The translations under genes and the position numbers were made by a program. Source: Paracoccaceae bacterium (GTDB taxonomy: Bacteria; Pseudomonadota; Alphaproteobacteria; Rhodobacterales; Rhodobacteraceae). Taken from it: a DNA stretch of 64,000 nucleotides. Below the pieces are notes generated by a model that saw nothing but the letters and a program-made list of their open reading frames with translations, ran no database searches and was not told where the DNA came from. Location: NCBI GenBank assembly GCA_024236495.1, contig JACKKJ010000002.1, forward strand, positions 587,001-651,000, given 5' to 3'. Positions 41,819-51,321 of this stretch are shown here, in pieces; positions within the stretch are counted from its first letter, which is position 1; each line of letters opens with the position of its first letter.

Positions 41819-42328
41819 ATGAAACCGTATCTTGGCCTTGTCGCCATCGCGATCCTCTCGCTTTCGGCTTGCGCCACTGCCCCCACCCAGATGGGACCGG
41901 ACGGCAAGCCGCTGCCGAAGGTCTACATGATCAAGGGTGGCGATGCGTCGCGCGTGACCTATTCGATGGTCGATTCCATCAACACGCTGCGCGCCGCGGC
42001 CGGTGTGCCACCGCTGACCCTGAACGCCGAACTGACCGCTGCCGCCGCGACGCATTCGCGCGACATGTCGGTTCAGAACCGCCCCTGGCACTTCGGGTCG
42101 GATGGATCGTCGCCGGTCGACCGGGTTCGCCGCGCGGGCTACACCGGCACCATGCTTGGCGAAAACATCTCCGAGACCTACGAAACCGAGATCGAGACGC
42201 TTTCGGCCTGGATGAACCTGCCTGACACACGCTCGGTCGTGCTTGACCCGAATGCGCGCAATGTCGGTTTTGCCTGGTTCCAGGAAACCAGCGGCAAGCT
42301 GTGGTGGACCTTGGTTACCGGAAGCTAA
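41819..42328 (+). CDS. CAP-domain (SCP-like) lipoprotein
   Basis: Encodes 169 residues from ATG 41819 (AGGGAA upstream). Lipobox LSACAT at residues 15-20 marks a lipoprotein. The remainder is a CAP/SCP domain with VDSINTLRAAAGVPPL, HSRDMSVQNRPWHFGSDGSSPVDRV in parts, and a YETEIETLSAWM region. The His in NRPWHFG and downstream Glu match part of the CAP active-site set. Role in bacteria is poorly defined. It lies between two L,D-transpeptidase genes. Confidence 0.85.
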   Translation: MKPYLGLVAIAILSLSACATAPTQMGPDGKPLPKVYMIKGGDASRVTYSMVDSINTLRAAAGVPPLTLNAELTAAAATHSRDMSVQNRPWHFGSDGSSPVDRVRRAGYTGTMLGENISETYETEIETLSAWMNLPDTRSVVLDPNARNVGFAWFQETSGKLWWTLVTGS

Positions 42329-42359
42329 CCCTTTACCTGGGCGCTATTTTCTTGATCCT

Positions 42360-42857
42360 TCAGGGCGCGATGAAGATCGGCGTTCCGGTTCTGACCATCG
42401 AATAGACCTCTTCGATCTCATCATCTGTCACGGCGATGCATCCGGCGGTCCAGTCTGGGCTGGCACCTTTGTTCTTGCCAGCGCGGCCGTGGATGAAGAT
42501 ATCTCCGCCCGGGGGTTTCCCAAGTGCCTTTGCTTCTTCGACGTCAGATGCGTTTGGATAGGAGATTCCCAAAGACAGGTGGTAGGCCGAATTCGGGTTG
42601 CGCCGGTTGATGACATAGCCGCCCTCGGGCGTCTTCAGATCGCCCTCGATCTGCTTGTCGCCGACGGGGTTGCCGCCCAGCGCGATGTCGTATTTCTTGA
42701 GCGGCCGCTGCCCGTTCAGCAGATACATCTTCCGCTGTTCCTTCAGGACGAGGATCTGCGTGACTTCCGGTCCGCTGTAGGTGCGGAACTTCGACTTCTC
42801 GCATCCTGCCAACGCCGCCGCCGCAACCAGGGCCAACCCCGCTCCGATCAATTTCAT
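42360..42857 (-). CDS. L,D-transpeptidase lipoprotein (ErfK/YbiS-like)
   Basis: Encodes 165 residues. Signal and lipobox LAGCEK (residues 16-21). Catalytic motif IFIHGRAGKNKGASPDWTAGCIAV carried in parts: His, then TAGC with the nucleophile Cys, the YkuD signature. Probably cross-links peptidoglycan or anchors a lipoprotein to it. Convergent with the CAP gene; they are 31 bases apart. A second L,D-transpeptidase is 0.8 kb away. Confidence 0.9.
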   Translation of the reverse strand: MKLIGAGLALVAAAALAGCEKSKFRTYSGPEVTQILVLKEQRKMYLLNGQRPLKKYDIALGGNPVGDKQIEGDLKTPEGGYVINRRNPNSAYHLSLGISYPNASDVEEAKALGKPPGGDIFIHGRAGKNKGASPDWTAGCIAVTDDEIEEVYSMVRTGTPIFIAP

Positions 42858-42931
42858 TGCCTGTCCCGCCTTTCGCGTTTTCACGCTTGATACACGCGGG
42901 CGCGGGCCACGGGAAGTGCGCAGGTTTCCGC

Positions 42932-44158
42932 TCACGAAGTGCTGATGTGTCGCGAAAACCGGGCGGCGATCTCGACATGCGCGGACCATCGAAACTGGTC
43001 CACCACCTCGATCCAGTCGATCGCGTATCCACCGGCGACCATGATTCGTGCGTCTCGGGCAAAGGTGACGGGGTTGCAGGACACCGCCGCGACGACTGGC
43101 ACCTCCGATCGCGCGATTTCGATGACCTGCGCCTCGGCGCCGGCACGGGGCGGGTCGATCACCACGGCATCGAATGCAGCCAGTTCGTCGGGCATCAGCG
43201 GCCGCCGGAAAAGATCCCGGGTCCAGGCCGACAACCGGCGCAATTCGGGCGCCTGCCGCCAGCCGGCCTCAAGCGCCGCGACAGCCGCCGGTTCCCCTTC
43301 GAACGCCTGCACCTCGCGATCCTCCGCAAGGGGCAGGGCGAAGGTGCCCGATCCCGCGAAAAGATCGGCCACATGCTGCGCGGGGCCGATCGCCTGTCGG
43401 ACGCAGTCCAGCAGTGCCGCTTCCCCCTCGCGCGTGGCCTGAAGAAACCCGCCCGGCGGCGGAACGACCAGCGCGCGACCGAACCGCTGCGCCGCAGGCC
43501 TTGCCGACACGACCGTCTCCCCCTCCCAGGCCAGACGGGCGAAACCGGCCCTTCCGGCCACCCCGGCCAGCGCAGAAAACAGCGCGGCATCCATCGGCTT
43601 GCCGCCTGTCACGGCAAGCTCGACGCCGCCCTCGGTCAAGGTCAGGGCCAGCGAAAGCTCCCCCTTGCGGGACGCACCGACGGCCGTGATCTCCTCCGCC
43701 GCCGGGATTGCGGCCAGAAGTTCTGGTCGAAGCAGCCTGCACCCGGGGATCGCGACGACGGTATCGGAGGCGCGCCCGTGCAGCCCGACGACCGCACCCT
43801 TCTTCGTCCGCCGCCCCGAAAGAACGGCGCGCCTGCGCGATCCCTCGGGCGAGGTCGCGACGCCGCGAATGGGGGCCGCCAGGCCTTGTCCGTCCAGCGC
43901 GGCGCGCACGACCTCCTGCTTCCAGGCGGTGACGAAACCGTCCGAGGCATGCATCAGGATGCACCCGCCGCAGGCGCGGTAGTGGGGGCAGGCGGGTTTC
44001 ACCCGGTCGGGCGAAGCGGTGACGATCCGGGGCGCGGGCATCCGGTCGCCCACGACCTCCCCTTCCACGACCTCGCCGGGCAGGGCCCCCGCGACATAGA
44101 CCGGGCCGGCGGCAATCCCGTCAACGAGATGGCCAAGCCGTTCGATGGTCAGCCTCAT
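42932..44158 (-). CDS. Class I SAM-dependent RNA methyltransferase (RlmD/RumA-like uracil-5-methyltransferase)
   Basis: Encodes 408 residues. Cluster-binding cysteines C57, C63, C66 (ACPHYRACGGCILMH) are typical of the Fe-S-bearing 23S rRNA uracil methyltransferases; a later Cys (GCRLLRP) could be the fourth ligand. SAM motif VADLFAGSGTFALPLA and catalytic Cys in VSCNPVTFARDA are present. It would act on rRNA or tRNA. The ATG overlaps the preceding ABC gene stop (ATGA), so it is translationally coupled to the exporter, an uncommon partner. Confidence 0.9.
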   Translation of the reverse strand: MRLTIERLGHLVDGIAAGPVYVAGALPGEVVEGEVVGDRMPAPRIVTASPDRVKPACPHYRACGGCILMHASDGFVTAWKQEVVRAALDGQGLAAPIRGVATSPEGSRRRAVLSGRRTKKGAVVGLHGRASDTVVAIPGCRLLRPELLAAIPAAEEITAVGASRKGELSLALTLTEGGVELAVTGGKPMDAALFSALAGVAGRAGFARLAWEGETVVSARPAAQRFGRALVVPPPGGFLQATREGEAALLDCVRQAIGPAQHVADLFAGSGTFALPLAEDREVQAFEGEPAAVAALEAGWRQAPELRRLSAWTRDLFRRPLMPDELAAFDAVVIDPPRAGAEAQVIEIARSEVPVVAAVSCNPVTFARDARIMVAGGYAIDWIEVVDQFRWSAHVEIAARFSRHISTS

Positions 44159-45990
44159 TCCGCCGCTTCCTCTTCGGTGCCAAGGAAACCGCCCGACTGG
44201 CGGTTCCAGTAGCGCGCATAAAGCCCGCCGCGCGCAAGCAGCGTTTCATGGCTTCCCTCTTCCACGATCCGGCCGCGGTCCAGAACGATGATCCGGTCCA
44301 TCGCGGCGATGGTGGACAGGCGGTGCGCGATGGCCAGCACGGTCTTGCCCTGCATGACGCGGTTCAGCGCCTGCTGGATCTGAGCCTCCACCTCGCTGTC
44401 AAGCGCCGATGTCGCCTCGTCCAGGACAAGGATCGGCGCGTCCTTGAGAAAGGCGCGGGCCAAGGCGATGCGTTGGCGCTGGCCGCCGGAAAGACGGACG
44501 CCGCGTTCGCCAAGCTGCGCATCATAGCCCGTCTTGCCCTTGTGATCGACAAGATCGCGGATGAATTCGTCCGCCTCGGCTGCCTTCGCGGCCGCGACGA
44601 CCTCTGCCTCGGTCGCATCGGGGCGGCCATACAGGATGTTCTCGCGGGCGGACCGGTTGAACATCGCGGTTTCTTGCGTGACCATGCCGATCTGGCGGCG
44701 CAAGCTTTCCTGCGTCACGCCCCGCACGTCATGGCCATCGACCAGAACCCGGCCCTTCTCGCTGTCGTAAAGCCGCAGAAGAAGCGCCACCAGGGTGGAC
44801 TTGCCCGCGCCGGAGGCGCCGACGATCCCGATCTTTTCGCCCGGACGGATCGTCAGGCGGATGTCTTCGACCCCGCCCACCCTGCGGCCATACGCAAAGC
44901 TGACATGGTCGAACGCGACCTCCCCCTTCGCGCGCGGCATCGATACGGCGTCGGGCGCATCGGTCAGCGTGTGCGGCGGCGTCAGCGTGCGCATTCCGTC
45001 CTCGACCTCGCCGATATTGGCGTAGATCGCCATGAGGGTGAAACTGACCCAACCGGTCATCTGGGCGATCCGGATTGCAATGGCGCCCGAGGCGGCGATG
45101 TCGCCCGCGCTGGCAAGCCCGTGGGTCCACATCACCAGTGTCCCGCCGACCAGGATCACCGGCAGCGATCCGGCAAGTGTCATCAGCGAAAGCCGGAACC
45201 ACGCCGATATCACCCCGAATTCCAGCGCGCGCTCGCGGAAGGTGCGCATCGCCGACAACGCGGCTCGGTCCTCGTGTTCGGCATGGGCGAAAAGCTTGAC
45301 CGTCTTGATGTTGGTGATCGTGTCGACGACCTGCCCCGACACCATCGCCCGCGCGCCCGCCCGCGCCGCCGAATTCTTGCGGACACGCGGAATGAAGAAG
45401 CGGATGAGGCCGACATAGGCCAGGATCCAGACCGACAGCGACACCGCGCCCCAGAAGTCGATCGCCAGCAGAAAGATCGCTGACCCGACAAGCGAAGCAA
45501 GCGCGAAGCAGACGGTGTTGATGAACTCGGTCGCGACATCGGTGACGGCACGCGCCGTCTGCATCTGCTTTTGCGCGATGCGGCCGGCAAAATCGTTGTC
45601 GAAGAACGTCACGGCCTGCCCCATGGTCCAGCGGTGCAGCCGCGACAGGACAAGCGGCGTCAGGTTCGGCCCGACAGCGATGGCGTTCGATGCCGAAGAG
45701 GCGCCGAAGGCAAGCGGGCGCAAGACCATGAAGAAAAGGACGATGCCGCCCAACAGCCAGAGATTTGCGGAAAAGAATGCCTCCGGGCCAGAGGCGTTGG
45801 CGGCGTCGATGACCTTGCCAAGGAAATAGGCGGTCACGACCTCCATCACTCCGGCGACAGACGACGCCGCCGCCGCCATGGTCAGGACCGGCCAGGATCC
45901 CGAAAGACACCATCCGAAGAACGGCAGCAGCTTCTTCGGCGGCGCCCCGTCCGCCGGTGCGAAGGCATCGAACAATTCGGCAAGCTTCAT
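44155..45990 (-). CDS. ABC exporter half-transporter (MsbA-type), second of a pair
   Basis: Encodes 611 residues: six membrane helices (about 30-310) then an ATPase domain. Walker A GASGAGKST, signature LSGGQRQRIALARAF, Walker B ILVLDEATSALD, H-loop AIAHRLSTIAAMD are all intact, so both sites could be functional. Start overlaps the neighbour stop as ATGA. Sequence similar to the preceding gene, consistent with a heterodimeric exporter. Substrate unknown; lipid or peptide export is typical of the fold. Confidence 0.92.
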   Translation of the reverse strand: MKLAELFDAFAPADGAPPKKLLPFFGWCLSGSWPVLTMAAAASSVAGVMEVVTAYFLGKVIDAANASGPEAFFSANLWLLGGIVLFFMVLRPLAFGASSASNAIAVGPNLTPLVLSRLHRWTMGQAVTFFDNDFAGRIAQKQMQTARAVTDVATEFINTVCFALASLVGSAIFLLAIDFWGAVSLSVWILAYVGLIRFFIPRVRKNSAARAGARAMVSGQVVDTITNIKTVKLFAHAEHEDRAALSAMRTFRERALEFGVISAWFRLSLMTLAGSLPVILVGGTLVMWTHGLASAGDIAASGAIAIRIAQMTGWVSFTLMAIYANIGEVEDGMRTLTPPHTLTDAPDAVSMPRAKGEVAFDHVSFAYGRRVGGVEDIRLTIRPGEKIGIVGASGAGKSTLVALLLRLYDSEKGRVLVDGHDVRGVTQESLRRQIGMVTQETAMFNRSARENILYGRPDATEAEVVAAAKAAEADEFIRDLVDHKGKTGYDAQLGERGVRLSGGQRQRIALARAFLKDAPILVLDEATSALDSEVEAQIQQALNRVMQGKTVLAIAHRLSTIAAMDRIIVLDRGRIVEEGSHETLLARGGLYARYWNRQSGGFLGTEEEAAE

Positions 45991-47843
45991 TCCGCTGCCC
46001 CTTCAGCCCCATCACCAATGCCGATGAAGCCGCCCGACTGGCGTTCCCAGAATCGCGCATATAGCCCGTTCATGGCCAGAAGCTGGGCATGGGTGCCCTC
46101 TTCCGCAACCTTTCCGTCATCCAGAACGACGATCCGGTCCATCCGCGCGATGGTCGACAGGCGATGCGCGATCGCGATGACCGTCTTGCCTTCCATCACG
46201 CCATAAAGCGTGTCCTGGATCGCCGCCTCCACCTCGCTGTCGAGCGCCGATGTCGCCTCGTCCAGAACAAGGATGGGCGCGTCCTTGAGGATGACCCGGG
46301 TCAGGGCGATCCGCTGCCGCTGCCCGCCCGACAGTTTCACGCCGCGTTCGCCGACCTGGGCATCGTAGCCGCCGCGCCCCTCGGGGTCGCGCAGCGTTTC
46401 GATGAAGTCGTGCGCCTCGGCGCGCCGCGCCGCGTCGACCATCTCGGCCTCTGTCGCGTCGGGGCGGCCATAGAGGATATTGTCGCGCACCGAACGATGC
46501 AGCAGGCTCGTTTCCTGCTGCACCATCCCGATGTTGCGCCGCAGGCTTGCCTGCGTGACATCGGCGATGTCCTGTCCGTCGATCAGGATCGATCCGGCTT
46601 CCGCGTCGTAGAAGCGCAAGAGAAGCTTCACCAGCGTCGATTTTCCCGCGCCCGAACGACCGACGACGCCGATCTTTTCGCCCGGCACGATGGTCAGATC
46701 GATGGAGGCCAACCCCCCGGACCCGCGTCCGTAATGATGGCTGAGGCCGCGAATCTCGATCCGGCCGTCCTGCACCTTCAGATCGCGCGCGCCGGGCCCG
46801 TCGACAAGACCGATGGGCTGCGCGATCGTTTCCATCCCCTCGGCCACGGTGCCCAGGGCCTGCACCAGCGCCGTCGAGGCCCACATGATCCAGTAGGTCA
46901 TGTTGTTGAGCCTGAGCGCCATGGTCGTCGCAACGGCGACAATGCCGACAGAGGCATCCCCGAAATACCAAAGCCAGATTGCCAGCGCCGAAAGCCCCAC
47001 GATCAACGCGCCGTTCAGCCCGGTCAGGATGATATCCATGCGGGTAATGATCCGCATTTCGCGCTGAAGCGCGGTGCGGGCGTTTTCGATCGCCTCGCCG
47101 GCATAGGCAATTTCGCGGTCGTCATGGGCAAAAAGCTTGACCGAATGGATGTTTGCGTAGCTGTCCACGATCCGCCCGGTCACCGCAGAACGGGCGCCCG
47201 AGGCGGCCTGCGCCGCGGGGGCGACCCTGGCGACCGAAACCCGCAGCAGCAAGACGTAGCCCAGGAACCAAAGCACAAGCGGTACCGCAAGCCGCGAATC
47301 GACTGTCGACAACAGGGCGACCGACCCCAGGAAGGTCGTGCAGGCAAAGGTCATCGCATCCAGGAGCTGATAGACCGCATCGCTGGTCGCCGGTGGTGTC
47401 TGCATCACCCGGTTCGCGATGCGCCCGGCAAAATCGTTCTCGAACCAGCCGACGGGCTGGCGCAGGATGTGGCGGTGCGCCCGCCAGCTGACAAGCGTGC
47501 GCAGGTTCGGCACGATGGTATTGTGCAAAAGCGCCACGTCCAGCCCGGCGACGAAGGGGCGCAGGCAGAGGACATAGAAGGCCGCCGCCGCAATCTCCAC
47601 CCAATGCGCCGCAAGCACCGCATGGGGGTCTTCGCCCGACAGGAAGTCTACCAGCCGGCCCATGTACCAGATCAACCCGACCTCGGTCAGGGCGGTGAGC
47701 ACCTTGACCAGGATCGCGGCCGCAAAGACACCGCGAAACGGGCGGGCATAGTCCTTCAGGAAAGGAACGAGCCGCCGCGGCGGCGCGTCCTTCTCCTCGT
47801 AGGTCAGATAGGGATCGACGAGGTTCTCGAAGAACCGGAACAT
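45987..47843 (-). CDS. ABC exporter half-transporter (MsbA-type), first of a pair
   Basis: Encodes 618 residues from ATG 47843; readings up to 48152 overlap the opposite region of the LysE gene and are rejected. Membrane part (about 30-320), then ATPase with Walker A GRSGAGKST, signature LSGGQRQRIALTRVI, ILVLDEATSALD and AIAHRLSTIARMD. Both half-transporters have complete catalytic motifs, unlike heterodimers with one degenerate site. Couples by ATGA to the downstream half. Confidence 0.92.
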   Translation of the reverse strand: MFRFFENLVDPYLTYEEKDAPPRRLVPFLKDYARPFRGVFAAAILVKVLTALTEVGLIWYMGRLVDFLSGEDPHAVLAAHWVEIAAAAFYVLCLRPFVAGLDVALLHNTIVPNLRTLVSWRAHRHILRQPVGWFENDFAGRIANRVMQTPPATSDAVYQLLDAMTFACTTFLGSVALLSTVDSRLAVPLVLWFLGYVLLLRVSVARVAPAAQAASGARSAVTGRIVDSYANIHSVKLFAHDDREIAYAGEAIENARTALQREMRIITRMDIILTGLNGALIVGLSALAIWLWYFGDASVGIVAVATTMALRLNNMTYWIMWASTALVQALGTVAEGMETIAQPIGLVDGPGARDLKVQDGRIEIRGLSHHYGRGSGGLASIDLTIVPGEKIGVVGRSGAGKSTLVKLLLRFYDAEAGSILIDGQDIADVTQASLRRNIGMVQQETSLLHRSVRDNILYGRPDATEAEMVDAARRAEAHDFIETLRDPEGRGGYDAQVGERGVKLSGGQRQRIALTRVILKDAPILVLDEATSALDSEVEAAIQDTLYGVMEGKTVIAIAHRLSTIARMDRIVVLDDGKVAEEGTHAQLLAMNGLYARFWERQSGGFIGIGDGAEGAAE

Positions 47844-47899
47844 GGAACAACCTTTGCGAGTTTGCCCCGGTATACCCTGACCCGGGCCGAAGGGGAATG

Positions 47900-48496
47900 T
47901 CAGTGCCAGACCAGCTGCACGACGGATAGGACGATCAGCGCCGCCATCGTCAGGTTGAATGCCCGCCGCCGAAGGTGCGATGTCAGAAAGCGGGAAATGG
48001 CCTGCCCAGCCAGAACCCAGACAGCCGAAGACATGAGCCCGCCGCCCAGAAACGTCACCGCAACAATGATCGCGGCCAGCCAAGGATCCGGCCCCGTGAC
48101 GAACTGCGATGTGGCCGCGACGGCCATTACCCAGGCCTTCGGATTGATCCACTGGAAGGCGGCGGCGGCAGGAAAGGTCATGGGACGGGCGGGGCCGCCC
48201 CCGGTCGAAACCTTGCCGGAGGTCGCGATCTTCCAGGCGATCCAGACCAGAAGGGCCGCGCCGCCCCAGCGAAGACCTTCCTGGAGCGCGATGCTGGCCT
48301 GGAAGATCCCGCCCAGGGCAAGACCCACGATCAGCACCATCGCCGGGAACCCGAGGGCGACACCCAGCATATGTGGCAACGTGTGGCGAAATCCGAAGGC
48401 AGCGCCAGACGTGGCCAGCATCGCGTTGTTCGGCCCTGGCGTGAACAGGGTGCCCGCCGCAAGGCTTACAAGCAGTAGAAACGATTCAATCGGCAT
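47900..48496 (-). CDS. LysE/RhtB family amino-acid exporter
   Basis: Encodes 198 residues with about six hydrophobic helices. The family motif GTLFTPGPNNAMLATSGAAFGFRH is split here as TPGPNNAML and FGFRHTLPHMLGV. Exports amino acids such as lysine, homoserine or threonine. Start 48496. Same strand as the ABC pair (56 bases) and 56 bases after cca. Confidence 0.9.
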   Translation of the reverse strand: MPIESFLLLVSLAAGTLFTPGPNNAMLATSGAAFGFRHTLPHMLGVALGFPAMVLIVGLALGGIFQASIALQEGLRWGGAALLVWIAWKIATSGKVSTGGGPARPMTFPAAAAFQWINPKAWVMAVAATSQFVTGPDPWLAAIIVAVTFLGGGLMSSAVWVLAGQAISRFLTSHLRRRAFNLTMAALIVLSVVQLVWH

Positions 48497-48552
48497 TGCA
48501 GCACCCGGAGTCTTGATCTGGACGCGGACTCTTGCCGCGCGCGCCATCGGCT

Positions 48553-49695
48553 TCAAGCCAGCAATTGTTCCCGTGACAATTCGAAACCGGACGCGATCCA
48601 GCGTTCTTCCAGTTCCCGCAGACGCGCGCCCAGCGCGGCGCCGGAAAAAACCGGCATCAGATCCCCTGACGCGACCGGAAAGACCGCAGTTGTGCCCTGC
48701 GCCACTCGATCTTCCCACCCTGCCGGCGGCTCGGTACCCGCACTTGCCGCCATCACCAGCACCACGTCCCGCGCGATTTCAGCTCCGTGGCGATAGGCAG
48801 TGACCGCCGCGCTTTCGCCGGCCGCAAGGGCGGCCGCAAGCGTTTCCGCCCGGCGCGCCTCGGCCCGCGACAGGCGAAGGCCATCCGCATGCCCGGTCCC
48901 ACCCAGAACGCACAGGCGACGTATCCAGTCGGGCGCATAGGGGGGCTCAAGGTGCACAAGCGGCGCCAGCGCGCGCGCATCCGCGCCGGGAAGAACCCGC
49001 GCGAGGATGCCCGTCGCCTGCATCGCCGCGACCGATTGCGACGGGTCCGGCGCCGCCAGAAGCCGGCGCATCTCGTGACCGATCCTTTCGCGCGAAAGCG
49101 TCTCTATTCCAGCCGAATTTGCGGCGCAGGCGGCCAGCCCATCGGCATCAAGGCCTTCCTCGGGGTCGCCATACCAGGCGTGGAACCGGAAGAACCGCAG
49201 AATGCGCAGCAGGTCTTCGCGGATGCGCTCGTCGGCATCGCCAACGAAGCGCACGCGACGGGCCCAAAGGTCCGCCAGGCCGCCCATCGGATCGACCACC
49301 GCGCCCGTGGCGTCGGCGTAAAGCGCGTTCATGGTGAAGTCGCGCCGGGCCGCGTCATCCTCGATCCGGGTGGAAAACGCGACGACCGCCCGCCGCCCGT
49401 CGGTTTCGACATCGCGGCGGAACGTCGTGATCTCGTGCCCGACGCCCTCGGCGACGACCGTGATCGTCCCGTGTTCGATCCCGGTCGGAACGGCCTTCAA
49501 CCCGGTGGCCCCGGCCAGCGCGACGACCCGTTCGGGCATCGCGTCGGTCGAGATGTCGATATCGGCGACGGGCTGACCCAGAAGGGCGTTGCGCACGCAG
49601 CCACCCACCAGAAACGCCTGGTGCCCCGCATCCGTCAGCATGTGCAGCACCTGCTGGACATGCGCCGCCTCGATCCACTCGCCCGCGATCTTCAT
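48553..49695 (-). CDS. cca: CCA tRNA nucleotidyltransferase
   Basis: Encodes 380 residues. Adds or repairs the CCA end of tRNA. Catalytic head VGGCVRNALLG, metal Asp motif DIDISTDAMPERV, then FTMNALYADATGAVVDPMGG and the RFHAWYGDP region of the class II family. The short length suits the alphaproteobacterial form. Start 49695 overlaps the Nudix stop as ATGA, and the two are probably co-translated. Confidence 0.93.
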   Translation of the reverse strand: MKIAGEWIEAAHVQQVLHMLTDAGHQAFLVGGCVRNALLGQPVADIDISTDAMPERVVALAGATGLKAVPTGIEHGTITVVAEGVGHEITTFRRDVETDGRRAVVAFSTRIEDDAARRDFTMNALYADATGAVVDPMGGLADLWARRVRFVGDADERIREDLLRILRFFRFHAWYGDPEEGLDADGLAACAANSAGIETLSRERIGHEMRRLLAAPDPSQSVAAMQATGILARVLPGADARALAPLVHLEPPYAPDWIRRLCVLGGTGHADGLRLSRAEARRAETLAAALAAGESAAVTAYRHGAEIARDVVLVMAASAGTEPPAGWEDRVAQGTTAVFPVASGDLMPVFSGAALGARLRELEERWIASGFELSREQLLA

Positions 49696-50294
49696 CCGTT
49701 CATCCGGTCCGCCAACGCCCGCAGGATACGCGCGGTCGCGCCCCAGATGTAATAGGGACCATAGGGCACCGCATAGTAGCGCCGCCACTGGCCGCGCCAT
49801 CGCCGCCCCTCGATGCGATAGTTCGCAGGATCGAGGAGATGCGCCAGGGGTACCGCGAACACTTCGTCGACCTCGCCTGCCTCCGGACGCGGCGTGAAAG
49901 GCCGAAGGACACGGCCAAGGACCGGCGTGACCGAAAAGCCGGTGACGGTCTCGTGCGGCTGCGTCGATCCAAGGATCGCGACATTGGTCCTGGGAAGGCC
50001 GATCTCCTCTTCCGCCTCGCGAAGGGCCGCGGCGACGGGGCCGTCATCGGTGTCGTCCACTTTCCCGCCGGGCAGCGCGATCTGCCCCGGATGATGCTTG
50101 AGCCGCGAAGACCGCTTGGTCAGCACGACCTGAAGCCCGCCCGGTGCTTGCTGAAACGCCACCAGGACCGCCGCGTCGGTCAGGCGGCGCCCCTCGGGCA
50201 GGACCGTTCCGGGGTTCAGGTCGTAATCGGATGTCGGCCGCCCCGGCGCCAACAGCGCGGCCGCAAGATCTTCGAACCGATCAGGCCTCGTCAT
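49692..50294 (-). CDS. Nudix hydrolase, CoA pyrophosphatase-like
   Basis: Encodes 200 residues. Nudix box GGKVDDTDDGPVAAALREAEEEIG is complete in parts; the preceding KRSSRLKHHPGQIALPGGK is the CoA-pyrophosphatase (UPF0035) signature. It would remove CoA or oxidised CoA derivatives. Start 50294 overlaps the hslO stop by 14 bases. Confidence 0.88.
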   Translation of the reverse strand: MTRPDRFEDLAAALLAPGRPTSDYDLNPGTVLPEGRRLTDAAVLVAFQQAPGGLQVVLTKRSSRLKHHPGQIALPGGKVDDTDDGPVAAALREAEEEIGLPRTNVAILGSTQPHETVTGFSVTPVLGRVLRPFTPRPEAGEVDEVFAVPLAHLLDPANYRIEGRRWRGQWRRYYAVPYGPYYIWGATARILRALADRMNG

Positions 50295-51282
50295 CGGGAC
50301 GCTCCTGCGCCTCGAAGCCAAGGGTGGTCGGATCGAATTCGTAATGCGCGCCGCAGAACTGGCAATCCGCGGTCACGATCCCTTCGTCCGTGGTCATGTG
50401 CGCGATGTCCTTGGCCGAATATATCGACAGGCTTTCACGCACCTTGTCCGCCGAACAGGTACAGCCGAACTGGACTGCCTGCGCGTCGAAGACCCGCGGC
50501 CCCTCTTCGTGGAAAAGCCGGATCAGAAGATCGGTCGGCTGGACCGTCGGGCCGATCAGCTCAAGTTCCTCCACCGTATCGAGAAGCAGGTTGGCGCGGT
50601 TCCAGTTGTCGCCTTCCTCACCGTCGAGGATATCGGCCGCCGACAAAAGCCCGCCTTCCCCGGTCGCGTCGTCACGCGCGACCAGCGGCGATGCCTTGGG
50701 CATGTGCTGAAGCATCACGCCGCCGCCGCGCCAGTGCTCGTCCTGGCCCGGAAGTTGCGACCGTCCGAACGCAAGCGCGAAGCGCGAGGGGAGCTGCTCT
50801 GACTGGGCAAAATATGTCTCTGCGCAGGCCGAAAGAGAACCGCCGGCAATCGGCGTGATCCCCTGGTAGGGCACGCTGCCGGCGCCCTGATCGATCAGGA
50901 TCGCGAAATATCCCTTGCCGATCTGGCTGAACGCATGGCCGTCGGGGACGACCCTTTCGGGGTCGAAACTGGCCCAGCCGCGAATCCGGGCGGCCGCACC
51001 TTCGGACGCGGGCGCATAGTAGTCGGTCGCGATAATGCGGATCGGCCCGTCGCCCCGGATCTGGAGCGACAGCTTCCACCTGAGCTTGATCGTCTGCCCG
51101 ATCAGCGCGGTCAGAAGCGCCGCCTCGGCCACCAGGGCCTCGACTGCGGCGGGATAGTCATGCTGGCTCAGCACCTTTTCGAGAACCCCGTCAAGGCGCG
51201 CGACCCGCCCCCGGATATCGGAGCGGTCAAGTTGGAACGGCAGGACGGTATCGTCCCAGACGATCTGCGACAGGCGTGACAT
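50281..51282 (-). CDS. hslO: Redox-regulated chaperone Hsp33
   Basis: Encodes 333 residues. Zn-binding C-terminal cysteines: CTC in FGCTCSADK and CQFC in TADCQFCGAHYEF. Under oxidation zinc is released and the chaperone activates. The N-terminal domain has VWDDTVLPFQLDRSDIRGRVARL and the middle GSLSACAETYFAQSEQ motif. SD AAGGAAA lies 5-11 bases before the ATG. A heat-shock promoter stands 40 bases upstream, giving a leader of about 30 bases. The divergent Nudix gene starts 76 bases away. Confidence 0.95.
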   Translation of the reverse strand: MSRLSQIVWDDTVLPFQLDRSDIRGRVARLDGVLEKVLSQHDYPAAVEALVAEAALLTALIGQTIKLRWKLSLQIRGDGPIRIIATDYYAPASEGAAARIRGWASFDPERVVPDGHAFSQIGKGYFAILIDQGAGSVPYQGITPIAGGSLSACAETYFAQSEQLPSRFALAFGRSQLPGQDEHWRGGGVMLQHMPKASPLVARDDATGEGGLLSAADILDGEEGDNWNRANLLLDTVEELELIGPTVQPTDLLIRLFHEEGPRVFDAQAVQFGCTCSADKVRESLSIYSAKDIAHMTTDEGIVTADCQFCGAHYEFDPTTLGFEAQERPDDEA

Positions 51283-51321
51283 GGGGTTTCCTTTTGGCCG
51301 GGGCCTTGGCATACCGCGTCC

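Noticed and set aside
46089..48803. 904-codon plus-strand open frame opposite the ABC exporter gene
   Set aside because: Antisense translation of an ABC transporter; composition unlike a folded protein.
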